A DNA stretch of 64,000 nucleotides from Rhypophila decipiens (lineage: Eukaryota > Ascomycota > Sordariomycetes > Sordariales > Naviculisporaceae): positions 992,001 to 1,056,000 of the forward strand of contig MU858045.1 in the NCBI GenBank assembly GCA_033297075.1, in the 5' to 3' direction. Under the pieces are notes generated by a model, which saw nothing but the letters and a program-made list of their open reading frames with translations, was not told the origin of the DNA and did no database searches. The translations under genes were made by a program, and so were the position numbers. Shown here piece by piece: positions 45,299 through 56,997 of this stretch (positions within the stretch are counted from its first letter, which is position 1; every line of letters begins with the position of its first letter).

Positions 45299-46669
45299 TC
45301 AGCTGCACTTTCGAAGACCCTCAAAGGTCCTCCTCAGTTCCTGGTCGTTAAACAAACCCTGCTCCTGAAGGACCATAACCAGCTGGGGAATTCGATACTT
45401 CCCGTTTCCAGCATCGTATATACTCACCGTTTCTCGGTTTGGCATCACCGTCGCTGCCGCCTCCCACCTAGGATGTTTGCGCGTATCTACCCATTCGTGA
45501 TCCAGGCTGTCGTCAGGCACTAGTTCCACATCGGGACCAAACATTTTGACTAGCTTTTTATTCAGATCCTTTGCATCTTGACGGCTGGTAATGTAGGGAT
45601 TCGGCCTTGACCCGCAAACAACTGTTTCCCGCACCTCGAGCGTCATGACCAGGTCAATGGCTGCCGCGAGCGAGGTCTTGACCACCTCCATTTCGTCAAT
45701 CTCATAGCTAGATGTGATCTTGCGTTGGATAGAGTCAAATGTAACAGGCTCGCTAAGCCCGTCTTTCACGCCCGTTTTGACCATGAACACGGGCATCCTA
45801 CCCACCTGCTTGGAGTCTTCGAGGCGGTAGAAGGCAGGGTCGACCAGAATGAGCAGCGCTTTAAACAGCGGCTGCACAACAAAGTGTTTCTCCGGGTCGA
45901 ATCCCCTGGCCTTCATCGCTTCGGCATCATCACATAGAAACCGATGCATGTTGACCAGGGAGTCGATGACGCCGCGATTGGGGTTTGGTTTGTTCCTAAC
46001 AGCCAGGATCGACGTGGTGCGAGCCCGGTTCGAGGCTATAGTAGGGTTCCCCGCATCGGGGAGTCCTTCCAAGGCGATTAACTTGCAAAGATATCTCTGG
46101 TGGTATATGTCGTTGCGATACGGCCGGTACCATCTCCGATAGACGTAGTTGAAGATGACGCGGTTCATGGTTCGGTATTGCCAGTCCGAGCATCCCGTGT
46201 AGATGGCGACCGATTTGTTGCACGTGTCTTGGAAATGCGTCAGGTCCATCCTGGTCAGGAAGCTCATGTCTTCAATGTTGACCCGGAAATCGTCTTCGAC
46301 GCTGTTTCTGCGTATGTCGGCAAAGTGCTCGTCTTCATGGCACGCTCGGGAAAGCCAGACAAACTCATCTCTGCTGAACTGATCTAGACTTTTCGGCGGC
46401 CCGGTGGGCGATGGGACAATTGGACATGATTGGGACTGATGAGAGGAAGAGGCCTTGTCATTCGTCCTTCCATTGGCGCCCGAGATCGTATGTTTTGTTC
46501 TTGTTTCCTCGTGAATGAGTGAATCGGTTGATCTTGGGTCAAAGTTTGGGTCATGGCTGTTATGAAAGTGGGAAACCGGTGTCAGGAGACCGAGAGGATA
46601 GCTCATGTGATGAGTATCAGAATTTGAAGCTCCGGCACGAGCTGGGGTACGAGATCCATTCTCTAACAT
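45299..46669 (-). CDS. orphan single-exon protein
   Basis: A 456-aa frame from ATG 46669. The first 110 residues are low complexity (Ser, His, Pro, Thr). The rest is a compact mixed-charge domain with aromatic blocks such as YVYRRWYRPYRNDIYHQRYL, MHRFLCDDAEAMKARGFDPE and NPYITSRQDAKDLNKKLVKM. There is no signal peptide, no transmembrane span and no catalytic motif I recognise. The long uninterrupted frame and codon use support a real gene, expected in cytosol or nucleus. Confidence 0.7.
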   Translation of the reverse strand: MLENGSRTPARAGASNSDTHHMSYPLGLLTPVSHFHNSHDPNFDPRSTDSLIHEETRTKHTISGANGRTNDKASSSHQSQSCPIVPSPTGPPKSLDQFSRDEFVWLSRACHEDEHFADIRRNSVEDDFRVNIEDMSFLTRMDLTHFQDTCNKSVAIYTGCSDWQYRTMNRVIFNYVYRRWYRPYRNDIYHQRYLCKLIALEGLPDAGNPTIASNRARTTSILAVRNKPNPNRGVIDSLVNMHRFLCDDAEAMKARGFDPEKHFVVQPLFKALLILVDPAFYRLEDSKQVGRMPVFMVKTGVKDGLSEPVTFDSIQRKITSSYEIDEMEVVKTSLAAAIDLVMTLEVRETVVCGSRPNPYITSRQDAKDLNKKLVKMFGPDVELVPDDSLDHEWVDTRKHPRWEAAATVMPNRETVSIYDAGNGKYRIPQLVMVLQEQGLFNDQELRRTFEGLRKCS

Positions 46670-47202
46670 GGACAAAGCGTTTGGGAAACCGTTGGCTTTA
46701 ACTGAAGAAAACTAAAAAGACGGATTGGGGAGAAAGAGGAAAAGAGAAAGAAAACGAGTAGAAAACGAGTAGACAACACCCGCCACCCGGTATTCATAGC
46801 ACATGCCAGAGACTGCGTAATCGAGTTAGCCGTCGGGAAGCAGGCTTTCCATCTAACAACGCCACACCAACAACAGAGGCCCACTTGATTCCGAGGTATC
46901 TGGACTCTAACTTTGATCCATGATTTTCAGTCGCTGACGTCTCGAGATAGGTATCGCCCTATTTTAAGCATCCCCTTGAAGTTTCAGCATCTGTAGCTCC
47001 AGTATTTCATGAATCAGCATACGGGAATATGGGAACCGACAATAGGTATTGCAGACTGTATTAACTATCATCGAAAACTAAAAGGGCTCTATCATGTACG
47101 TCGTAAATATGACATGTGTTCGTGTGTCTCATGTGTGTCATAGGTGGTTGTGTGTGGTGCCCTCATCATATCAGACCGCCGGCCAAGATGAGCCGACGTG
47201 AT
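46670..47202. other. intergenic
   Basis: Promoter of the orphan gene and 3' UTR of the next minus-strand gene. Nothing specific was seen. Confidence 0.4.
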
Positions 47203-49026
47203 TCAGACAAAAAGCCCAAAGTCCCGGGGCACTCCCCTCCCCCGGAGCCGAGCCTGGACGTTGATCGGGCCGTGCTCGGGGCCGCCGTCAAAGGTGCGGA
47301 CGACCCACATGGACCGTCGTTTTATTCGTCGCCATGGGACCGAGTCTGTCGATTTACCATGTTGTTAGTACATTGCAAGTCAACATTGTTTGAGAGCGAG
47401 GTAAAACTTACAATCTTGTCTACTTTGTGGGATCGGCTCCGTATGTGACCTGGTTAACATTGATCGTGATACAGGCCCAAAACTACTGCCAGCTGTTGTC
47501 CTGCTGGTACTATAATCCATCTGCATCGATTCCGGCTCGCCGTATATTGACGCAGAACTTGATTCGGTCTCTGGGGCTTCTGGCGGCTCGTCCATCTCCA
47601 TCGACATGTAGGACTCGGGATTCTCGGACCATTGCGGGAAGTCGGTGGTGAACTGCGCTAGATCCTCGCAGGGGATTGGCACAAGCGGTGGCTGCTTCCT
47701 TGGTATTGTGTCCATTTGGGGCTCGGGTCCGTCTTGCCAGTATGGTGGATTTTCGTATTGGTCGTATATTTGCGGGTGCGGTTCAGGTTGTGAGGACGTT
47801 TGTATTTGTGGTAATTGTTGCTGTTGCGTCTGGTTCATTGTAAACCCCGCCCTTCTCCTGTTTAGGGTATCTCTTGACATGGCGTCCCTCTCGGCCTCGG
47901 TACTCTCAACTCCATCCGCCCAGACGTACGACTCCATTTTGCTCCATCTGTGAATTGCCGTGTCGATGATGCGCCTCTCGACGTCCGTGTCCAGCTTTAT
48001 CCCCAACATGGAAGCCAGATAGATGAGATGGTGGGCCAGCATCTGACATAGGTGCTCTTTCATGGCCAGCCACAGGGTCGGGCTCTGCTGGAACTCGGTG
48101 TCGAGCATTTCAGCTGCTGGGAAGCTTGGCGAGGGGTCCGAGTCGGTCAGTTGGGTCGACGAATATCCCACGCCAAGGATGGTGCCCAGCAAGAGGAGAA
48201 ACAGAACCTGGCAGTACTCGGGACTGCACTGAGAGAGAAATTGCGGCGTCAAAATGCGGTCTAGCCGCTTTATCAGGCGGTAGCCCGAGACATGGCCTGC
48301 CGCGCAGAGCTCCCGCCTCTTCATATCGCGGGCGTGCCATCCGCTGTGGGCGAGCGTGGTGGCGAGAAGAAACTTTTGAGATTCGGGAAGTAGGTCGTCG
48401 TCGAGCAGCTCTTCTTGGAAGTGAATAGACAAGAGGTTGGAGCAGCACAGGGCCACGATGCTCCCGTTTGGAAATTTGGAGCCCGGATCAGTCAGCCAGG
48501 TCTCGAGAGTGTCGTTGAACTTGTCCCGCTGTTCAAGGTCAAACGAGGTGAAGCTGGCTGGGAGAGCAACTCGACTGAGCAGGCCGCCCATCTTGGCCGA
48601 AAGGGTCTCGATCTGCATGACGGCGATCTGGTCTGAATAAAAGATGTTGACGTCTGAGTATCTGGAGCGGATGCAGTAGCAAAAAGACAAGACTTTGCGC
48701 TCTGAGCCCCTGAGGGCGGATTCAAGACAGGATTTGCAAGGATTATCTTGAGAGCACTGTTTTCGTGAGTCCAAAGTTGTGGTGGTCAGTCACATCATGT
48801 TATATCCGACCATGGGAAGTAAGTGGGATGGAGTGAGATTAGCATGCCGACTTACACGAATCCTCAGCATCCGACAGCGCAGGCATGCCCCCTGTTGACG
48901 GACCTTGTTGACCTTCTCTCGTTCTTCTGGCGTGTACTTGGCTCTGGACCGGGCCTGCTGCGGCCTGGGGCGATTATCAGTTGCGCGGAAACAATGTAGC
49001 GATCGAGCTAGGGAAGGAGGGTCCAT
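47203..49026 (-). CDS. Zn2Cys6 (C6 zinc cluster) transcription factor
   Basis: Three exons: 49026-48856, 48756-47412 and 47345-47203 (552 aa). The first intron splits the zinc cluster: C48-LR-C51-x6-C58-x5-C64-KS-C67, with the sixth cysteine unusually far away (about C83), a variant seen in some fungal regulators. Upstream, YTPEEREKVNKVRQQGACLR is typical of this group. A Gln/Pro-rich middle and an acidic tail could activate transcription. The last intron (GTAAGT donor, TACTAAC branch) is strong; if retained, the protein instead ends at 47380 with LALKQC. Targets are unknown. Confidence 0.82.
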
Positions 49027-51000
49027 GACAGGTGAAGTGTGGAGGGATTGTGGACGTTGGTGGAGTTGATATATCTCAAGCGTTGCTGCCTTTCTTTCTC
49101 ATGGAGACAGACACACCACCTACGTAGTGTGGTAGTGTAGCCCAGGAGCCCTGTACACACAGACACACCACCAAAATAGAAGCAACAGTCCAAATTGACA
49201 TGGACACGGCTGTTTGTGGCGTCCTGAGACTAGACAGTTGCTGGTAAGATACCAAGGCCTGGTGCTGGTGGCATGAGAGTCGCATCACTCAACAAGAAGG
49301 TAGTTTGATCCACGCCAGCTCTCAAGGCACAGTGAAATTGCCAGAGACGTGTTAGTTGCTATTTATTTTTCACTAGTTTTGTCGAGGCTAGCTGAAGACT
49401 CGGTCTCTGTGAAAGCATCTTGGAGAGCCGAGAGCGCACTTTGACGTCAATAACACAGAAATCTCAGGACCACGCTGGGCAGGGTCATGAGACAAGTCAA
49501 CACCGAGCTTTCCTGATTAGGCTAGTCCGGGTACCGCAAGAGATGCATCTCCAAGGCGGGAAATGGGGGGTTTTCGGTACGCAGCCAGGAAGCTTACTGT
49601 GCCGGTTACGGGCGAGGACCTGGGCCAACAAGGTTCTTGGTGGGAAGATGGGAAGTGGCGGCGGCTCAGATCTGGCTTTCATCGTTGTCGCTCAAAAGGG
49701 CAAAAACGGGCAAGATATGGCGCCAACTGCCGCTCTTCCGTCTTGGGAAGAAAGTAATCGATAATGGAGAGTTGAGGCAGTTTGATATTACCTGAAAGAC
49801 AGTGAAAGAACGTCCCTAAATCCGTTAAATTGCTACATGTCTTGAGTAACCCCACAACCCGTGCCCGCACTTGCCCGCAATGCCAGCCCCGAGTGAGCAA
49901 AAGTCTGGAGCTTCCTTGTGGAGGAAGCTCCCAGGCCCCAGGGCCCAGATCTTTTATGGGTCCTTTCCTGCAGTGGGTCGGTACCATGCAGCAGGCGCTC
50001 TTGGTAGCTGCACCCTTGCTGCAGGCCGCAGTGGGCCTGCCCTGGTTGTCCCATGCTTCACCGCTTTAGCGAGCCAGAGTCAACCAATTAGGCGGCAAAT
50101 ATCGGTTGTGGCCAGCTGAACCGTTTCACACGAAGCACCAAGCCAGCTGAAAACGCCATTTCGGGTCAAGCTTTCTTGATCAAGTGAGATTGCTTTTGTC
50201 TTGTCATTTTCTCCCCCGCCCCGCCACTGCACTGTTGAGCCGCAACATGTTTATCGGTATTGTTTGGCCCGAAGGTCGGAAAGTTTTGGCATGTCATGGA
50301 GACTTTTCCCATTGTGATTGCCTGCGTTTTGTATGGAATTCCATCTCCGTGTTTGTTCCGAATGGGTACATAGACACAGGCTAGTTTGGAGGGGTATCTG
50401 GGGAAGGTAATACCGGTGCACTACGGTGAGCATCGTCTTCTGTTCACAACTCGTCTGCAAAATTGCTGCGGTGGCGCCCATGATGTGATTCGTCCGACAC
50501 GGGATCTTGCTCCGACTTCATACGGACTGGATTGACGAGATCCCTTGACCCAAGATCACGACACGCCCCAATGGTCTGGAACGACAACTCGTATTCCCCT
50601 CAGTTTGTTAAGGATCGACATCGGAATATTGGACAGTCTCTGGTGGTCTAGAACTGGAAGCTCAGGTGCAATATACCAATATTGAAGGTCCACCAATAGT
50701 GCCATTCGTGATTCTCTTAGTGCCAATGTCTTACAGCTCTTCTTCAATGCTGCCAGATTACCGCCGGTGTCTGCAGGGAAGACCGGAGAGCGTTAGCTGT
50801 CAAATCATTCATTTTCCAAGAAATTAGGTAATCGGTCTGCCTCGTGACATCGACATCACCACGATACCTAACGACCAATCATGACAACGTTACCCTGATT
50901 TGTCACTCATCACTCTGGTGATGTATGTAATAAAGGCGTAGCAAAATGCTCACCATTTTTTGTAGTCAGTTTAGATATATAATTATTCCACTACAATTGG
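49027..51000. other. 2-kb intergenic region
   Basis: No supported gene. A perfect 9-bp hairpin (GGAGCTTCC and its complement, 49907-49931) is visible. An AT-rich block at about 50940-51000 leads into the 22-bp repeat array. Confidence 0.45.
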
Positions 51001-51088
51001 GGCATATATTCCAACCAGCCGAGGCATATATGCTATTTTCTCAAGGCATTTATGCTATTTTGTCCAGGCATTTATGCTACAAAAGTGG
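51001..51088. repeat. 22-bp minisatellite, array 1 (four copies)
   Basis: Units start at 51001, 51023, 51045 and 51067, each beginning GGCATATAT or GGCATTTATG. The spacing is exactly 22 bp while the unit ends have diverged. The same unit recurs at 53669. Confidence 0.8.
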
Positions 51089-51305
51089 TGCCGGTGTATA
51101 GAAAGACTGGTCCCTCTATGTGGAATTAGTGGTGCCTGTTTATTTGGCTGTACATATGATTCCTAGAGGTAGCTAGTACATTGTGAACTACCTGTGAGTC
51201 GTTACTGACATGTATTTTGCCATGATTGAAGTGGCCAGAAATCCACGTGTCAATCCATCCTCTATTCCTCTCCTACACCTCATCTTTTCTGCCCTCCATG
51301 TGCTC

Positions 51306-52613
51306 TCACATGAAATATTCCCCCTCCACAATTGACTCCACAGAATCAGCAATAGCCCGCTTATTCTTGGGACAGATCCTCCCATTCCGGCCACAAGTCG
51401 AGATACACCGCTTGCTAGCCTCGGCACACCTCTCCTCACTCCCAAAACACGGCTCCGTCCCAACAGCACATTTATTCGCCACGCATCTCTCAACCCCATT
51501 ACACCAAATCCCATCACTGCACTCGGCATCACCGACACAATATCCCGCGGGCTTGTCAGCAAGGAACAAATCGCCATAGTCCAGTCCAAATCTGCTCACC
51601 AAGTCAACCACCTCCTTCCTGACGACAAATTGTCTCTCGCCGTTAGCATCTAATCCCAAGGCACCACTGACCAGGGTCCGAAGTCTCTTTTCCAATTCAC
51701 CGCTGTATTTTGTCTCGACACCCTTTTTCTTTTCGTCAACGATGCTCTGCGCCAGTAGCTCGACAAGATCATCAAGCAAGTCGAACGGGGTGCTCAAAAG
51801 CCCGCCGACGGCAACGTCAATGACGTGCTGCTGGACATTCTTCCATACCGACTTGAGACTGTCCCCCTTGAGAATGCCAATTACTGCCTTGAAGAGACTG
51901 GATGTGCCTCCCAGAATAGCCGTGACCAGTCCGTTCAAGAAACTCACGCCGCTAATGTTGAACTTGATGTCTGTGTTTGCCAAACTAGCAGCTACTTTGG
52001 TGATTGGGCGGATGGTAAAGATGTAGTTGCCTTGTGCGTCGACCCGAACAGGGGCGGGCGCAAAGGTGAACAAGATGGCAATCTGAGCGGTGGTCGATAT
52101 CCCACCGCTGGCTTTGAAGCTATCGCTTCCGAGATTGGTGCAGCCTGTCAGGATACGAGTGCCGAATCTCTGCTTGACGTCGACTCGTCCGTTCAGCTCG
52201 ACGGGCAGCTCGGCCACGAAGAGCGCAGGGTCGGAGAGACTCAGTGGGTTGCCTGAAAAGTCGAGGGATGCCGAAGAAAGCAGCTTGGCATCCGCGTGGG
52301 TGTTTGTGATTTCTGCCGTGACAGTGCACGAGTGGCCTGTGTCGACCTTGCTATGGGTCGGGTCATCGTAGCTGAAGAGAATTCCTGTGCGGTCGACAAA
52401 GATGTTGGACGCTCTTAGGGCGGCTGAGACTTTGTGCGAGACTACCTGGCAGAGAAGTTGGGTGATTGAATCGCCTTTGGTGCATTCAAGGAAGGACATG
52501 ACTGGGTTGAGAATTTGGGAGAGGGTGAAGTCTGGCTTGGACGGGCGCACGGCAATGAGGGACTGCGCCGAAGCCGAGAGGGCGAAGAGAAGAAGGTTGA
52601 GTGGGGCTTTCAT
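51306..52613 (-). CDS. secreted protein with a cysteine-rich C-terminal tail
   Basis: An intronless 435-aa frame from ATG 52613. There is a signal peptide (about 1-17, MKAPLNLLLFALSASAQ), then about 320 residues of beta-rich and amphipathic sequence (for example NISGVSFLNGLVTAILGG) that resembles lipid-binding folds only loosely. The last 75 residues hold about eleven cysteines in an EGF/Notch-like spacing (GYCVGDAECSDGIWCNGVE). No family was recognised. It is likely extracellular. It lies between the two arrays of the 22-bp minisatellite. Confidence 0.75.
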   Translation of the reverse strand: MKAPLNLLLFALSASAQSLIAVRPSKPDFTLSQILNPVMSFLECTKGDSITQLLCQVVSHKVSAALRASNIFVDRTGILFSYDDPTHSKVDTGHSCTVTAEITNTHADAKLLSSASLDFSGNPLSLSDPALFVAELPVELNGRVDVKQRFGTRILTGCTNLGSDSFKASGGISTTAQIAILFTFAPAPVRVDAQGNYIFTIRPITKVAASLANTDIKFNISGVSFLNGLVTAILGGTSSLFKAVIGILKGDSLKSVWKNVQQHVIDVAVGGLLSTPFDLLDDLVELLAQSIVDEKKKGVETKYSGELEKRLRTLVSGALGLDANGERQFVVRKEVVDLVSRFGLDYGDLFLADKPAGYCVGDAECSDGIWCNGVERCVANKCAVGTEPCFGSEERCAEASKRCISTCGRNGRICPKNKRAIADSVESIVEGEYFM

Positions 52614-53668
52614 TTTGGCTGGGGTCAAAACTGATTACTTTCTTGGTGATGATGAGGAGGGAGAGGATGAGGACTTTCGATCATGACTCTGAACGAAAGG
52701 AATTTCCTTGGAAATTGTCGAGGTTTAAGTAGGCAGATGATCACCTTTGGGTCTGGCATCGCACTCGAGAAGGTCTAGAACATTCAGAAGGCAGTATGAT
52801 GACCTGTCGAGTAGTCAAACCGCTGTTCTAATGCCAAGAAGACTATATGACTTCCAAGACTGCACACCTTCAGCTGTTTACATGTCAGCCGCACAATATA
52901 TTGCGTATAAACTACATCTCCGTCGACATGCCTTGGGTTCTCACCTTCAAGACGTTGAGTTCCTGATATTCAAGGCGGGCATGTTGCAATCCATGACAAA
53001 ACGTCTCTCGGCTGTCTGAATTTCGAAGTGTTGATGCTCCTGCTGTTTACTGGCAGGGTTTCATTATCTCTCTTAATGGAAGTTGAAAGCGAGAAGTTGT
53101 GCTTGTGTATGTAGAGCTATGCAGCATAGAGAGGCTGGCCAATCATGATCGTCAAGACTCATCCGGGTAGCTAAATATCCGGAGGCGAAGCCGCGATGGA
53201 CACCCGGGCCAGAGGGCAGAGGCTATCCAGTGACATTTTTCGTTGTGAAAGTGTCGGTATTCATCTAATTTGAACGCAATCGGAGAAACGTAGAATTCGT
53301 GAAAGTGAACTAGGTATGCAATGGAATGAGTGTAAGCGTGTCCCTGACGGACGAGGGCATCGAGGTGACCTGATGTTAGTGTCGCCGGTTGCAGGGACTC
53401 GTATACACGTCAACGGTACTGCTACCTTAATATGGAGCTTCCAGAATCTTGAGAGGAACCGTTGAGTAGTGCAACTCCAGCATTCGCTTATCATGATCCG
53501 TGATTGGAAGGCTGGCAGCGAGACCATACCGAAGTGTTGGTACCACTAAAAGGAGAGCGACAAACGGCCATGTTTGTAAGTTCAGGAAATAGAGCCTAGA
53601 CGGTTGGACAAGCGCAGTATCACCGATGCGGTATACGATGCGGAAGTCGAAGGGCTTTTTAACACAGT
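52614..53668. other. 1.1-kb intergenic region
   Basis: Promoter of the secreted protein gene. No other feature was supported. Confidence 0.45.
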
Positions 53669-53800
53669 CAAGGGATTTATTCCGGCTAGTCAAGGTATCC
53701 TTTACAGTTCGTCAGGACATCCTTTCTATCCACTCAAGGTATCGTTCCCGCCCAATTAATACATTTATTCTAGCCGACCAAGGCATCTAATTTTTCAGAG
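53669..53800. repeat. 22-bp minisatellite, array 2 (six copies)
   Basis: Units start at 53669, 53691, 53713, 53735, 53757 and 53779, mostly beginning CAAGGNATYTATT or a close variant. All spacings are 22 bp. The array ends in CAGAGTGGTGTCTGTTTAT; a near copy (AGTGGTGCCTGTTTAT) stands after array 1 near 51129. Confidence 0.75.
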
Positions 53801-54178
53801 TGGTGTCTGTTTATCAAGCCTCTACCCCGTACTGCCATCCCCCGAGGTGCTAAATATTCTTAAGCAAAATTTTCATTGAGAACCCCCGCTGAATTCAAGT
53901 AGTCGAGAAAAGCATAAACTACCAGTCAATACCAATCATGAGGCTATCACCAAGCATATTGTTGGTGTACTTGGTGATACCAAAACAAGTTAGACAAGTG
54001 TTCTGAATTAGTCAGCTACTAACCAAGGGAGGCAAATCAGAGGTGCAATTTTTACCTCGGCATTTTCCTGTCCAACTTGAGCCAACGACATCTCATTCCG
54101 CCGCCCTTATCCACGGACAAGCCGAGACTTTCTCCATTCACCCTTGATGCAATATACCAAGCGTCAACAATTTACTAA
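53801..54178. other. intergenic, promoter of the hydrolase gene
   Basis: 378 bp; nothing specific beyond AT-rich sequence. Confidence 0.4.
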
Positions 54179-55427
54179 ATGAATATGTCGGCTGGAAACG
54201 AGACCTCGGCCCACAAAGTGGGACGCTTCCTTGCTTTTGTGCCCCTACTCTGTGAGTCCTCTTCTAAATCAACATGGCTCTTTTTCATGACTTGGGCTAA
54301 CACCGTCTCCAGTCCTCCGCGTCCTTGCCTCACTAGCAGTAAAGCCCAACAAAGGCAACCTGCACTGGCGCCAGCTGGTCGCACTCCGTTTCTTGCAGTC
54401 CCAGCGGGCGACTCTCCCGCAAGACATTCTGCAATGGTATGTGCGGCGGACCTCGACGGGTGAGGGTGTCAGAGGCTACTGTGCCAAACATGGGATCTCC
54501 CATCGCCAGGTCACTCTCGAAAGTGCCGCCGTCGGAGAACACTCCACGAGCACGCCGCCGGGAATCCTGCACATTCTCACGCCCAAGTCCTCGAAAAACG
54601 AAGCTGAAAGGACCAACAAGACGATCTTGTATCTGCACGGAGGCGGTTATGTCAACCCGATGCGCTCAGAGGCACATATGCCTTTTATAATTAAAATTGT
54701 CTCTGCATCGAGGGCCTCTCAGGTTGCCATCTTGGAGTACTCCCTTGCACCGGAACATCCTTACCCAGCACAAACCATCCAGGCAATTGCCGCCCTGAAT
54801 CATGTCTTGAACAGGATGTCCATACCTGCTGAGGAGATCACCATCGCAGGAGACAGCGCAGGCGGCCAGATGGTGGGCTCAGTACTTGCGCATATCGTAC
54901 GGCCCTGTCCGTATGCTTTGCCCATCTCACTGCCCAAGGGGGCAAAGTTGGGAGCGGCGCTGATGATAAGTCCCCTTACCGTGCTTGAGATCAAGGATGA
55001 GAGCTATATCCGGAATGATGGGCAGGATTATCTGGATAAGAAACAGATGGGTGGTTTCGAAGCGGCGTGGAAGCCGGCAAACGGCGAGGTCTGGGCGGAC
55101 ATGTGCGAGGGTGAAGGCAGCAAGGAGGTATGGGATGAGGTGTTTAGGGGCACCGAAGGTGGAGTTGTCACAAGGGTCATGGTCACGGTGGGCACAGCGG
55201 AGGTGTTTCTGGATTGTTGTAGAGAGTTTGCAAAGAGCTTCCTCCGGGCTGAAAAGACGGTTAGGGTTGGTCAGGGGACGAACTTGGGCGAGTTGGATTG
55301 GAATAAGGAGCATTTATATGTTGAATGCGAGGGCGAGGTGCACGTCCAGGTCGCGCTGGACTCTGCGGTTGGGTATGAAGGAGGCTTGATGATGGCAGCA
55401 ATTCTTGGCTGGCTCAAGAGTTTCTAG
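54179..55427 (+). CDS. alpha/beta hydrolase, hormone-sensitive-lipase-like (fold-3 type)
   Basis: Two exons: 54179-54251 and 54313-55427 (395 aa); the intron has a CTAAC branch motif. Diagnostic motifs are the oxyanion-hole H133-G-G-G (LYLHGGGYVNP) and the nucleophile elbow G204-D-S206-A-G-G. The catalytic His is probably in EGEVHVQVAL near the end. The N-terminus has a hydrophobic stretch (GRFLAFVPLLFLRVLASL), so it may be membrane-anchored. Fungal members hydrolyse esters, lactones or carbamates; the substrate is unknown. It is convergent with the next gene, with 74 bp between stops. Confidence 0.9.
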
Positions 55428-55501
55428 TCTTTGTTGAATACCCGCACGAATGAGACAGCGTCATCACACTAGACTAGCTAGCAATCATAAACCCCGTGAG
55501 A

Positions 55502-56715
55502 CTACGAAAACTTGACGGAAGACGCCTTGGTCTTCCAGATGTACCGGTACCCCGGGTGCTCAGTGACACTGTAGACCCAACCGCCCCCTCTCTTGTCATA
55601 ACTGACATCTTCGGGCCCCCGAGGCAGAAAGCCCTTGTTGTTATAGGCCCCCTTGCCTGGAGCCCAGCCGTACATGTCCCCGTCCTTGGTTTTCCCATTA
55701 CTCGTACTGATGTAGAACTTGGCGTCGGCCGATACCGCGCCCTGCATGTTGTCAATGTTGACGCAGTAAGCCCAGACTGCCTTGGCCACTTTGTTCGAAT
55801 CGGTTTTGAGTTTGCGCGTGGTATAGTCCAACTCGTAGCGCACAAACCGAATGGGCGGCGGTGTAGGCTCAGACCCGTTGGTGTATTCACCAACGATGAG
55901 ACTATCTGGGGTGGTTGTCCTGTCGAGGGCCATGAACGAATGTCGGAATCGGAAAGGAGAGGTCCATTTATACCACCTGTCATCGGAAAGTGTCAGTCAA
56001 TGTATTAGTATGTAATGCGGATCATTAGTAGAGTCACCTACCGGATCTGCGGTATGACATATTTGTACGTAGCAGCCGAGTATCCTCCACCAGACATCTT
56101 ACCCACACCCTCGCCATCGGTGTCGACCTGCCAGATGTTGGTCATGTCAAACACACGGATCCCATTATCCGTGTCCACCACCCAGAGCGTGTTCCCATAC
56201 CACATGATACCGCCAGCATGGATCGGCACGGTGGTAAAGTCATCTTTAGCATTCGGTCTCACGAGCATGACATGCCTATACTCGTCATTGGACCGGTCGA
56301 CAAAGGTGATTCTCACGCTCTTGAGCGGAGTCTTCTGGTACCAGCTCACCAGCCAGCCGTCTTTGCCCTCGTACGTCCCGGCGTCAAGAGCGTCAGCGGT
56401 CGAAGTAATTCCCTGCGGCGTCCACTTCTCCGTACCCTGGTCGTTGAAGTTCGTCGGCCAGACTTTCCAGCCTTGAGAATTGGTCGACAGCTTGTGATTG
56501 GCATCGTTAAAGACATCGGCCACTTTGACTACCTTCCCAGCATCAGAGAAAATCTTGGCGAGAGGCGCGAGGTATTGATTGTCGGCTTGCTCGGTGAGTT
56601 TGAAATCGGAACCGGTTCTGCTTTTTTCGGCCGTGTTGCAGTTGGCCGGGTCAAGTGCAGTGACGAACGTTACGAGGGCTATTCCGATGGCGACGGAGTG
56701 GAATGGTAGTCTCAT
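55502..56715 (-). CDS. secreted protein of unknown function, beta-propeller-like
   Basis: Two exons: 56715-56042 and 55976-55502 (382 aa). There is a signal peptide (about 1-20, MRLPFHSVAIGIALVTFVTA). The mature part has regularly spaced short beta-like blocks such as GWLVSWYQKT, HAGGIMWYGNTLWVVDTDNG, IRVFDMTNIWQVDTDGEGV and GPEDVSYDKRGGGWVYSVTE, which suggests a propeller fold. No catalytic motif is recognised. It lies downstream of, and on the same strand as, the zinc-cluster regulator. Confidence 0.8.
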
Positions 56716-56997
56716 TTTGGTTGTGAGGCAATGAGGCCGATTATGGGTTGACTATGAGGTTTGATACAGGTAGATTGGTGCAGAAGAGGAATGCTTGTCG
56801 TGAAGCCCGAGATGGGCACGGCAGGGATATTAAAGCTGAAAGAGACACCGACCGGCCCCAAAGATGACCCGTTCAGTGTAACATTGAAATGGGGGTGCAG
56901 CGCATGTCAATGTCAGCGTCAACCCTTTGGTAACCTATGAAAGGCTCTTGAATCACACCCTGTTACCCAACCAAGCACGTGTGTGGAATTCATGGCT

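Noticed and set aside
49907..49931. 9-bp perfect hairpin as a possible structured RNA
   Set aside because: Isolated stem without flanking conserved structure or a nearby transcript.
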